A stretch of 6,555 nucleotides of DNA from assembly GCA_002477505.1 (NCBI GenBank), contig DLQB01000141.1:1-6555 (forward strand), read 5' to 3'. This DNA is from Flavobacteriales bacterium UBA7443. GTDB lineage: Bacteria > Bacteroidota > Bacteroidia > Flavobacteriales_D > Sanyastnellaceae. The notes beneath the pieces were generated by a model that was given only the letters and a program-made list of their open reading frames with translations, ran no database searches and was not told where the DNA came from. The position numbers were made by a program, and so were the translations under genes. Positions 1 to 5,613 of this stretch are shown here, piece after piece. Position 1 is the first letter of the stretch; each line of letters begins with the position of its first letter.

Positions 1-566
1 AAGAGTGCGATGGATTCGGCACCCAATGAGAATCCAGCGAGTGATTCGAGAACGATCGTCATGGATTCAACGCCAGCCCATGTACCACCACTTTTCATTT
101 GGAAAAGAAGGATGAAGAGCATGCTCAACCCAAAAACAGCCAAACCTGCAACGCCCAGTCCCATGACGGTACCACCGGTGAAGCTTACTTTCAGTGCGTG
201 TGCAATGCCTGTGCGGGCTGCTTGCGTGGTGCGAACATTCGCTTGTGTCGCAATGCGCATACCAATGTTGCCTGCGAGGGCTGAGAAAAACGCTCCGATC
301 ACAAACGCGGCAACAATGTAGATTTCAGTCGTCTCGACAATGGTGGAGACGAAGCCCAGTAAGGCCCCGGCCACGACTACGAAGATGGCTAAGATTCGGT
401 ATTCCGCATTGAGGAATGCGAGCGCGCCTTCGTGAATGTGCTGGGCGATTTCCGCCATCTTTGATTCACCAGCGTCTTGTTTGCGTACCCATGCGCCTTG
501 GATGGCCATGATGATCAATCCCAAGATGGCGATTGCAGGTACTGAATAAAGCAGGATAGTATCCAT
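1..566 (-). CDS. hppA: Membrane-bound ion-translocating pyrophosphatase, N-terminal part (runs off left edge)
   Basis: This is the first 188 codons of a membrane pyrophosphatase, which hydrolyses pyrophosphate and pumps H+ or Na+ across the inner membrane. It starts MDTILLYSVP, with a hydrophobic helix at about residues 3-25. The family segment around IHEGALAFLNAEYRIL (44-59) follows, then two hydrophobic helices at about 58-76 and 82-99. The strongly conserved block GNIGMRIATQANVRTTQAAR (99-118) leads into ALKVSFTGGTVMGLGVAGLA (124-143), another membrane span, and GFSLGAESIAL at the cut. The family usually has 650 to 800 residues, so under a third is present. The pyrophosphate-binding Asp clusters, the TM6 ion-gate residues and the position that sets K+ dependence all lie outside, so the pumped ion cannot be decided. 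The gene lies 66 bases after pdhB on the same strand, with no clear promoter of its own. The start agrees with the usual family N-terminus. Confidence 0.93.
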   Translation of the reverse strand, partial: MDTILLYSVPAIAILGLIIMAIQGAWVRKQDAGESKMAEIAQHIHEGALAFLNAEYRILAIFVVVAGALLGFVSTIVETTEIYIVAAFVIGAFFSALAGNIGMRIATQANVRTTQAARTGIAHALKVSFTGGTVMGLGVAGLAVFGLSMLFILLFQMKSGGTWAGVESMTIVLESLAGFSLGAESIAL

Positions 567-581
567 ATTAATTATGATAGT

Positions 582-598
582 GCATCCTCCAAGGATGC
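582..598 (-). other. Short hairpin between pdhB and hppA
   Basis: A perfect 7-base inverted repeat, GCATCCT and AGGATGC, is separated by 3 bases. It lies about 35 bases after the pdhB stop and 16 bases before the hppA start. No T-run follows in the transcribed direction, so it is a poor intrinsic terminator. It could slow polymerase, protect a 3' end after processing, or be chance. A GGAGG lies in its 3' half, but it is too far from the hppA ATG (19 bases) to act as a normal Shine-Dalgarno. Confidence 0.35.
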
Positions 599-632
599 GG
601 TTGATTCTTTTTGATTCGCTGTAGGCTGTTCG

Positions 633-1613
633 TTACGCCACGTAGGCAACGCTTTTGACAGCTTCCATGATGTCCTTGACTTGGGGTAGGGCCTCTTCAA
701 TAAGCGGAGGGGAAAATGCAAAGGGGGTATCCGTCTGGCACAATCGCACAATGGGAGCGTCCAAATGGTCGAATGCATTGCGCTGAACACGGTAGGCGAT
801 TTCGCTGCTGATGCTCGCCACCGGGAAGCTTTCTTCTACAATTACCAATCGGTTGGTCTTCTTTATACTCTCAATGATGGTATCCAAATCCAAGGGGCGG
901 ATGGTGACCAAGTCGATGATTTCGACTTCGATGCCTTCTTTTTCAAGTGCATCCGCTGCAGCGTGCACTGTTTTTAAAATCTTTCCAAAGGAAACGATGG
1001 TGACAGCATCTCCCCGGCGGCGGATATTGCATTTTCCGATGGGAACGAGGAACTCGCCTTCCGGAATCATGCCTTTGTCACCGTACATCTTTTCGCTCTC
1101 CATGATCAGCACAGGATCATTGTCTCGGATGGCTGACTTCAATAGTCCCTTCGCCTCATACGGGGTAAATGGTGTCACAACCTTGAGGCCCGGAATGGAC
1201 GCATACATGGACTCGAATGACTGACTGTGCGTTGCTGCCAACTGTCCTGCGGTTCCGTTTGGACCGCGGAAAACGATGGGGACATTGTACTGGCCGCCAC
1301 TCATCTGCAGCATTTTTGCTGCGTGATTGATGATTTGGTCGGCCGCCAAAATGGCGAAATTCCAAGTCATGAATTCCACGATGGGCCGCAAACCGTTCAT
1401 TGCTGCACCAACCGCAATTCCTGCGAAACCGAGTTCGGCAATAGGTGTGTCAATCACGCGCTCCGGACCAAATTCATCCAACATGCCTTTGGATGCCTTG
1501 TACGCACCGTTGTATTCGGCCACCTCTTCACCCAGAAGAAAAACGCTCGAATCCCGGCGCATCTCTTCGCTCATGGCTTCACAAACAGCTTCTCTATATT
1601 GCACTTCACGCAT
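633..1613 (-). CDS. pdhB: Pyruvate dehydrogenase E1 component, beta subunit
   Basis: This encodes 326 residues, the usual length for the E1 beta subunit. With E1 alpha it decarboxylates pyruvate using thiamine diphosphate and passes the acetyl group to E2 lipoate. The N-terminal pyrimidine-binding domain has GEEVAEYNGAYKASKGMLDEFG (28-49, shown here only as a landmark) and DTPIAELGFAG (55-65), where Glu60 matches the glutamate that activates the cofactor. GGQYNVPIVFRGPNG and the His-Ser-Gln-rich loop follow. The C-terminal transketolase-type domain includes VTIVSFGKI, IDLVTIRPLDLDTI and NRLVIVEESFPVASISSEIA. The branched-chain 2-oxoacid E1 beta is the main alternative, but the close match to PdhB wording makes pyruvate more likely. 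I chose the ATG at 1613 because MREVQYREA is the normal family start and AAGGTGAT lies just upstream. An in-frame ATG at 1685 would add 24 unrelated residues and lies upstream of the predicted promoter. No E1 alpha or E2 gene is adjacent. Confidence 0.93.
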   Translation of the reverse strand: MREVQYREAVCEAMSEEMRRDSSVFLLGEEVAEYNGAYKASKGMLDEFGPERVIDTPIAELGFAGIAVGAAMNGLRPIVEFMTWNFAILAADQIINHAAKMLQMSGGQYNVPIVFRGPNGTAGQLAATHSQSFESMYASIPGLKVVTPFTPYEAKGLLKSAIRDNDPVLIMESEKMYGDKGMIPEGEFLVPIGKCNIRRRGDAVTIVSFGKILKTVHAAADALEKEGIEVEIIDLVTIRPLDLDTIIESIKKTNRLVIVEESFPVASISSEIAYRVQRNAFDHLDAPIVRLCQTDTPFAFSPPLIEEALPQVKDIMEAVKSVAYVA

Positions 1614-1618
1614 AATAA

Positions 1619-1625
1619 TCACCTT
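1619..1625 (-). promoter_or_regulatory. Ribosome binding site of pdhB
   Basis: Read on the minus strand, AAGGTGA followed by T can pair with the AUCACC stretch near the 16S rRNA 3' end. It lies 5 bases before the ATG at 1613. It supports this start over the upstream in-frame ATG at 1685. It is the only Shine-Dalgarno-like site at sensible spacing before any gene in the window. Confidence 0.55.
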
Positions 1626-1638
1626 ATGAATTGGTCGG

Positions 1639-1668
1639 CAAAGATAAGCCAACAAATAAAGCAACAAA
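1639..1668 (-). promoter_or_regulatory. Promoter of pdhB (Bacteroidota -33/-7 type)
   Basis: On the minus strand the -33 element TTTG (1668-1665) is followed by an 18-base spacer and the -7 element TATCTTTG (1646-1639). This fits the TTTG / TAnnTTTG consensus of the main Bacteroidota sigma factor. Transcription would begin near 1634, giving a leader of about 20 bases that contains the AAGGTGA site. It is the best-formed promoter in the window and probably also serves hppA. Confidence 0.7.
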
Positions 1669-1750
1669 ACCCAATTTAAATCCAATCATTTTGACAGCGA
1701 TTTTCTTCTGCAAGATGGTGCTTCGGGCAGGAGTGGAAACCGCGGGCCCC

Positions 1751-1777
1751 TAAGCCGATGCTTAAGCGGTGTAAGCC
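1751..1777 (+). repeat. Triple TAAGC motif in the divergent control region
   Basis: TAAGC occurs at 1751, 1763 and 1772, and the middle copy is part of the palindrome GCTTAAGC (1760-1767). The cluster lies 25 to 50 bases upstream of the etfB -7 box, where a regulator could bind. No known operator is recognised, and short repeats of this kind arise by chance. The rest of 1669-1800 holds nothing else I can assign. Confidence 0.25.
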
Positions 1778-1801
1778 TTCCTCATTTGGTCGTGCAAGTC
1801 C

Positions 1802-1809
1802 TACCTTTG
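1802..1809 (+). promoter_or_regulatory. -7 promoter box of etfBA, 4 bases from the start codon
   Basis: TACCTTTG matches the Bacteroidota -7 consensus TAnnTTTG exactly and continues as GCAT. No good -33 TTG lies at the usual distance. A TTC at 1778-1780 gives a 21-base spacer, and TTTG at 1785-1788 gives only 13. The box ends 4 bases before the etfB ATG, so the transcript should start at or within a few bases of the start codon. Confidence 0.6.
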
Positions 1810-1813
1810 CATC

Positions 1814-2551
1814 ATGAAAATACTTGTTTGCATCAGTCAAGCCCCCGACACAACAAGTCGCATTGCCTTCACCGAAGGCGATAAGGCTTTTGATTCGAGC
1901 GGTGTGCAATACATCGTCAATCCCTATGATGAATGGTATGCGCTTGTTCGAGCCATTGAGTTGAAAGAACAACAGGGTGGAACCGTTACCACCATTACCA
2001 TCGGAGAGGCCGCGTGTGATCCGATTATTCGAAAGGCGTTGGCCATTGGAGCCGATGATGCCATCCGAGTCAATGCCGCCCCCGAAGATTCCATGCAAGT
2101 TGCGCAATTGATTGCCGAACAAGCCCAAGCGGGTGCGTTCGATGCCATCTTGTGTGGCAAGGAAACCATTGACCACAACGGGTCGGTAGTTCCAGCCATG
2201 GTTGCTGAGCTGCTCGATCTGCCATTTGTGGCCTTAGCGACTAGCCTTGAAGTAGAGAATGGCATTGCCAAAATGACCCGTGAAGTGGGTGGAGGAGAAG
2301 AATCTGTTGAAGTTGCCTTGCCATTTGTGGCCAGTGCATCTAAAGGGATGGCGGAGCAACGCATTCCCAATATGCGCGGAATCATGTCAGCACGTTCCAA
2401 GCCGTTGAATGTCGTGGAAGCTTCAGCGGATGCGCCTACTTCCGTCAGCAAATTCACGCTACCACCTGAAAAGGGGGCATGCAAAATGATCGATGCCGAT
2501 CGTCCTGAAGAACTCATTCGCCTGCTCAGAGAGGAGGCAAAAGCCATTTAA
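1814..2551 (+). CDS. etfB: Electron transfer flavoprotein, beta subunit
   Basis: This encodes 245 residues, the usual EtfB length of about 245 to 260. ETF is a soluble heterodimer carrying FAD and AMP. It accepts electrons from acyl-CoA and related dehydrogenases and hands them to ETF-quinone oxidoreductase. The N-terminus MKILVCISQAPDTTSRI is the standard family start and leaves no alternative upstream ATG. NPYDEWYALVRAIELKE (36-52) and IRKALAIGADDAIRV (72-86) belong to the adenine-nucleotide-binding fold. CGKETIDHNGSVVPAMVAEL (114-133) matches the AMP-binding loop. MTREVGGGEESVEVALPFV (154-172) fits the EtfB family signature. The segment after it, KGMAEQRIPNMRGIMSARSKP, corresponds to the partner-recognition loop. 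The gene is followed after 3 bases by etfA, as expected for an obligate heterodimer. No dehydrogenase or ETF-QO gene lies nearby, so the physiological donor is unknown. Confidence 0.95.
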   Translation: MKILVCISQAPDTTSRIAFTEGDKAFDSSGVQYIVNPYDEWYALVRAIELKEQQGGTVTTITIGEAACDPIIRKALAIGADDAIRVNAAPEDSMQVAQLIAEQAQAGAFDAILCGKETIDHNGSVVPAMVAELLDLPFVALATSLEVENGIAKMTREVGGGEESVEVALPFVASASKGMAEQRIPNMRGIMSARSKPLNVVEASADAPTSVSKFTLPPEKGACKMIDADRPEELIRLLREEAKAI

Positions 2552-2554
2552 GCC

Positions 2555-3499
2555 ATGTCAGTATTAGCAATCGTTTCGATCAAAAATGGAGCTCCCACCA
2601 AAAGTGGATTGGAAGCCGCGAGCTATGCAGCCAATTATGCGGCGTCCCAAGGAATGACCGCTTCCGCATTGGTCGCCGGTGAAATTTCCGGTGATGGCGG
2701 ACTGGGAGCGACAGGAATAGCCAAGGTGCTGCATTGCACAGAGCCTGTTACAGACAGTGGCCAATGGGCCAAATTGACGGAGGCTGCGGCGGTTCAGCTC
2801 AATGCTTCCGCCATAGTCGCCTCTCATGATCACTTTGGCCGGGCGGTCGCACCGCGGGTAGCCGTTCGTCTAAAAGCAGGATTGGTCGCGGGAGTGACCG
2901 AATTGCCTTCGAACGATCTCGTTCGGAAAAACGTTTTTTCGGGCAAAGCCGTTGCGGACGTCGCCGTGAGCACTGCGATTGCAGTCTACACCGTGACCCC
3001 CAATGCATTTGGCGTAAAAGATGCCCCAGGGCAAGCCACGGTAGAGCCTTTTTCTGCAGATTTGGGCATTGCTCGGGAAAAAGTGACAGGGTTTGATTCA
3101 GCTAGTGCCGACGGCCAAGTGCCGCTGCCAGAAGCCGAATTGGTAGTCAGCGCAGGTCGTGGCCTGAAAGGTCCCGAAAATTGGGGCATCGTGGAAGATT
3201 TAGCTTCGGCGCTGGGTGCGACGACAGCTTGTTCTCGTCCGGTCTCTGACATTGGATGGAGACCGCACCACGAGCACGTCGGACAGACTGGCATCACCAT
3301 TCGGCCCAATCTGTACATCGCAGCTGGAATTTCTGGCGCCATACAGCATTTGGCCGGTGTGAATCAATCGAAAACCATTGTCGTAATCAACACAGATCCG
3401 GAAGCCCCCTTTTTCAAGGCTGCCGACTACGGTATCGTAGGAGATGCTTTTGAAATCCTCCCGAAGTTGACGGCTGCAGCCAAGGAATTGAAGGCCTGA
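2555..3499 (+). CDS. etfA: Electron transfer flavoprotein, alpha subunit
   Basis: This encodes 314 residues, full length for EtfA. It pairs with EtfB and holds the redox-active FAD. The N-terminal domain (about 1-185) is of the same fold as EtfB and more variable. The C-terminal FAD domain is clear: VVSAGRGLKGPENW (197-210), the SRPVSD turn (227-232) with Arg228, GW at 234-235, HVGQTG (241-246), YIAAGISGAIQHLAG (254-268), VVINTDPEAPFFKAADYG (276-293) and IVGDAFEILPKL (294-305). These match the motifs that contact the FAD pyrophosphate and isoalloxazine in characterised ETFs. The start lies 3 bases after the etfB stop, with no Shine-Dalgarno at useful spacing, so translation is probably coupled to etfB. 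I see no bifurcating-type features that I would claim with confidence. Subunit and family are secure. Confidence 0.95.
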   Translation: MSVLAIVSIKNGAPTKSGLEAASYAANYAASQGMTASALVAGEISGDGGLGATGIAKVLHCTEPVTDSGQWAKLTEAAAVQLNASAIVASHDHFGRAVAPRVAVRLKAGLVAGVTELPSNDLVRKNVFSGKAVADVAVSTAIAVYTVTPNAFGVKDAPGQATVEPFSADLGIAREKVTGFDSASADGQVPLPEAELVVSAGRGLKGPENWGIVEDLASALGATTACSRPVSDIGWRPHHEHVGQTGITIRPNLYIAAGISGAIQHLAGVNQSKTIVVINTDPEAPFFKAADYGIVGDAFEILPKLTAAAKELKA

Positions 3500-3514
3500 T
3501 TCAACGCGTCGACG

Positions 3515-3522
3515 TACCTTTG
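3515..3522 (+). promoter_or_regulatory. -7 promoter box of the DUF151-purE-flavin reductase group
   Basis: TACCTTTG fits the TAnnTTTG consensus and, with the next three bases, is identical over 11 bases to the etfB box. A TTG at 3488-3490, at the end of etfA, is the nearest -33 candidate, with a long 24-base spacer. The start codon is 20 bases after the box, so a short leader without Shine-Dalgarno is expected. I see no terminator between etfA and this box, so read-through from etfA is possible. Confidence 0.55.
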
Positions 3523-3542
3523 CATTCAACCCTTTCCGCCGC

Positions 3543-4121
3543 ATGACGAAAGTAGAAATGGAAATCTCGGACATCACCCTCAGCGGTTCCTCATCGGGGG
3601 CCTATGCCATGGTGCTCGGAGAAATCAACGGAAGCCGAAAATTGCCGATTGTCATCGGTGGAGCTGAAGCGCAAGCCATTGCGATTGAAATTGAGAAGAT
3701 GAAAGCCTCACGTCCGCTGACGCATGACCTTTTCAAGACAACGCTGGAATCCTTCGATGCTCGTGTCACTGAAGTGATCATTTACAACATGGTAGAAGGC
3801 GTGTTCTTCGCCAAATTGATCTGCGCATCGGGATCGAAAGAAGAGGAGATTGATTGCCGTCCCAGTGATGCTGTGGCGTTGGCTTATCGCTTTGGTTGCC
3901 CAATTTATTGCGAAGAGGAAGTGCTGAAATTGGCAGGAATTGGTGAAAGCGAGATTGCTCAATCCAACGAAGAAATTGAGTCGCCGGTTCCCGCAAAGCC
4001 AAAACGACGAAAGAAGAGTTTGGACGCATTAAAGAATGAATTGGCCAAGGCCATTGCGCGAGAGGACTATGAGCAAGCTTCGCGTTTGCGGGACGAAATC
4101 GAACAAAGACAAGAAAACTAA
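3543..4121 (+). CDS. DUF151 bifunctional nuclease family protein with C-terminal UVR motif
   Basis: This encodes 192 residues in two parts. Residues about 6-132 form a DUF151 (BFN) domain: MEISDITLSGSSSGAYAMVL, the conserved LPIVIGGAEAQAIAIEIEK segment (34-52), PLTHDLFKTTLESF (58-71), then the IDCRPSDAVALAYRFGCPIY block (103-122) typical of the family. A charged linker with the basic run KPKRRKK (152-158) leads to residues 159-189, which read as a UVR motif (LDALKNELAKAIAREDYEQA then SRLRDEIEQ). UVR motifs mediate UvrB-UvrC contact and also occur in Clp adaptors. Plant DUF151-UVR proteins have reported nuclease activity, but the bacterial role is unsettled, so a function in DNA metabolism is only an inference. 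The start at 3543 fits the usual N-terminus. It lies 6 bases before purE and is probably co-transcribed with it. Confidence 0.88.
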   Translation: MTKVEMEISDITLSGSSSGAYAMVLGEINGSRKLPIVIGGAEAQAIAIEIEKMKASRPLTHDLFKTTLESFDARVTEVIIYNMVEGVFFAKLICASGSKEEEIDCRPSDAVALAYRFGCPIYCEEEVLKLAGIGESEIAQSNEEIESPVPAKPKRRKKSLDALKNELAKAIAREDYEQASRLRDEIEQRQEN

Positions 4122-4127
4122 TTATCG

Positions 4128-4643
4128 ATGGCAACCATTCCCAATCCGCTTGTGAGCATTATCATGGGATCGTCCAGTGACCTCCCTGTCATGGAACAAG
4201 CTGCGGCTGTGCTCGCAGAGCTCAATGTGCCTTACGAGATGACCGTAGTGTCCGCTCATCGGACGCCTGAACGGATGGTGGAGCATGCGGCGGCAGCTGC
4301 TGACCGCGGAATCAAAGTGATTGTTGCAGGCGCAGGCGGCGCAGCGCATTTGCCAGGAATGACCGCTTCCTTGACCATTTTGCCTGTGATTGGTGTGCCC
4401 ATTCACAGCAGCAACTCCATCGATGGGTGGGATTCGGTCTTGAGCATCTTGCAGATGCCGTCAGGAGTGCCAGTGGCTACGGTCGCGTTGGATGGCGGGA
4501 AAAATGCGGGGATATTGGCGGCTCAGATTGTCGCTACCTCTGAACCTGGCATCGCAGAAAACATGCGCACGTTCAAAGCCGCATTGAAAGAAAAAGTAAT
4601 GGCTTCCATTGAAGCGGTCGAAAACCACCGGGTTTCCAAATGA
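4128..4643 (+). CDS. purE: N5-carboxyaminoimidazole ribonucleotide mutase (class I PurE)
   Basis: This encodes 171 residues, standard for PurE. The enzyme moves the carboxyl group of N5-CAIR to give 4-carboxy-5-aminoimidazole ribonucleotide in purine synthesis. Visible motifs are IIMGSSSDLPVM (11-22), which binds the nucleotide phosphate, VSAHRTPERM (41-50) with the conserved His44, and VAGAGGAAHLPGM (66-78). The core ends with GVPIHSSNSIDGWDSVLSIL (89-108) and QMPSGVPVATVALDGGKNAG. The combination of SAHRTP with GWDSVLSILQMPSGVPV points to class I, the mutase that works with PurK, rather than the class II carboxylase. purK is not next to it here. The stop codon overlaps the next start in an ATGA, so the flavin reductase gene is translationally coupled. 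There is no Shine-Dalgarno before the start. Confidence 0.95.
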   Translation: MATIPNPLVSIIMGSSSDLPVMEQAAAVLAELNVPYEMTVVSAHRTPERMVEHAAAAADRGIKVIVAGAGGAAHLPGMTASLTILPVIGVPIHSSNSIDGWDSVLSILQMPSGVPVATVALDGGKNAGILAAQIVATSEPGIAENMRTFKAALKEKVMASIEAVENHRVSK

Positions 4644-5545
4644 GCGGATTCAGTTCTTTCGATCCCACAGCATTAGAAGGAAGAGACTTGCACGGCAAGT
4701 TGCTGGGAGGAATTGCGCCGAGGCCCATTGCTTTTGCCAGCACGGTGGACAAAACAGGCACGCCCAATTTGGCTCCTTTTAGTTATTTCAATGTTTTTTC
4801 GGCCAACCCACCCATTCTCATTTTCAGCCCTGCGCGACGAATGCGCGGAAATACCACCAAGCATACGCTCGAGAATGTTTTGGAGGTACCTGAGGTGGTG
4901 ATCAATCTGGTGGATTTCGCCTTGGTCCATGCATGCTCATTGGCCAGTGGCGATTTTCCAGCCGGTGTGAGCGAATTCGAGAAAGCAGGGGTGACACCGC
5001 TGCCTTCTGATACCGTCCGTCCCTTTCGTGTTGCTGAGAGTCCGGTGCAATTGGAATGTGAGGTGCTTCGAGTGGATTCCCTTGGCGATGAAGGAGGGGC
5101 CGGACAATTGGTCGTTTGCCGGATCAAGCGGATGCATTTCCGCAATGATGTCCTCAATGCTGCCGGGCAGCCTGTTCCCGAATTGCTCGATCTGGTCGGA
5201 CGATGCGGAGGGAATTCATACGTTCGGGCTTCAGGCGAGGCATTATTTGACGTGCCGAAACCACTCACTGCCCCGGGAATTGGGGTCGATGCGCTGCCTC
5301 AGGAGGTTCAACAGAGTGCCGTGTTAACCGGCAATGAACTTGCCCAACTGGGGTCGCTACTGGAACTTCCCGATGAAACGGATGTGAATGATTTCAAGTT
5401 GCTCGAATTGTCGGATCTCTTCATGGAATTTGAGGACGATGGAGTGGCCTTGGAACGGGCGATACACGAACATGCCCAGAAATTAATTGCTGCGGGCGAT
5501 GTGGCCTCAGCACTGAAGGCTGTTTTGACCTTCAATCCGGGCTGA
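4640..5545 (+). CDS. Flavin reductase-like (FMN-binding split barrel) family protein
   Basis: This encodes 301 residues. The first 180 or so match the flavin reductase-like FMN-binding family: GGIAPRPIAFASTVDKTGTP (23-42), NLAPFSYFNVFSANPPILIF (43-62), SPARRMRGNTTKHTLENVLE (63-82), VVINLVDFALVHACSLASGDFPAG and FRVAESPVQLECEV. Relatives bind FMN in a split barrel and reduce or use flavins, often as the small partner of monooxygenases, but the substrate cannot be read from sequence. After LVGRCGGNSYVRA (186-198), a tail of about 100 residues (205-301) is acidic and helical in character, rich in Leu, Glu and Asp. I do not recognise it as a named domain. The ATG overlaps the purE stop by 4 bases, so the gene depends on purE transcription. 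A role in purine synthesis is not implied by the family. Confidence 0.85.
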   Translation: MSGFSSFDPTALEGRDLHGKLLGGIAPRPIAFASTVDKTGTPNLAPFSYFNVFSANPPILIFSPARRMRGNTTKHTLENVLEVPEVVINLVDFALVHACSLASGDFPAGVSEFEKAGVTPLPSDTVRPFRVAESPVQLECEVLRVDSLGDEGGAGQLVVCRIKRMHFRNDVLNAAGQPVPELLDLVGRCGGNSYVRASGEALFDVPKPLTAPGIGVDALPQEVQQSAVLTGNELAQLGSLLELPDETDVNDFKLLELSDLFMEFEDDGVALERAIHEHAQKLIAAGDVASALKAVLTFNPG

Positions 5546-5601
5546 TTCGGAAACTTCCTGACAAATTCTCAACCGATGCCAATTCTTCCAATGGTTGAAG
5601 G

Positions 5602-5609
5602 TATTTTTG
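5602..5609 (+). promoter_or_regulatory. -7 promoter box before the DUF3127 gene, 4 bases from its start
   Basis: TATTTTTG matches TAnnTTTG and ends 4 bases before the ATG at 5614, the same spacing as at etfB. No TTG is present at a usual -33 distance, so the promoter is weaker evidence than the one for pdhB. A 6-base inverted repeat, TCAACC (5569-5574) and GGTTGA (5593-5598), lies just upstream with an 18-base loop. It may be an operator, a weak terminator for the previous gene, or chance. Confidence 0.45.
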
Positions 5610-5613
5610 GGGC

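Noticed and set aside
10..412. Plus-strand open frames over the left edge
   Set aside because: They are antisense to the hppA fragment, whose minus-strand reading gives clear pyrophosphatase motifs.
811..1224. A 137-codon plus-strand frame inside pdhB
   Set aside because: It is antisense to conserved PdhB coding sequence and has no family resemblance.
1614..1685. N-terminal extension of PdhB from an in-frame ATG at 1685
   Set aside because: The added 24 residues do not resemble the family, and the predicted promoter (1639-1668) lies inside the extension, so a transcript from it could not encode them.
1924..2547. A 207-codon open frame on the minus strand across most of etfB
   Set aside because: It is antisense to a gene with full-length family motifs, its translation is Ser/Ala-rich without any recognisable domain, and it has no promoter or ribosome site. 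It is a by-product of etfB codon use.
3504..3514. Overlapping ACGCGT and GTCGAC palindromes after etfA, suggestive of a cloning junction
   Set aside because: The flanking sequence reads continuously from a complete etfA into a normal promoter, with no vector-like sequence. Short palindromes like these occur by chance.
3200..3577. A 125-codon minus-strand frame over the end of etfA and the following promoter
   Set aside because: It runs antisense through the FAD-binding motifs of EtfA and shows no domain.
5569..5608. Possible intrinsic terminator after the flavin reductase gene
   Set aside because: The stem is only 6 bases with an 18-base loop, and the following T-run is better explained as the TATTTTTG promoter box.
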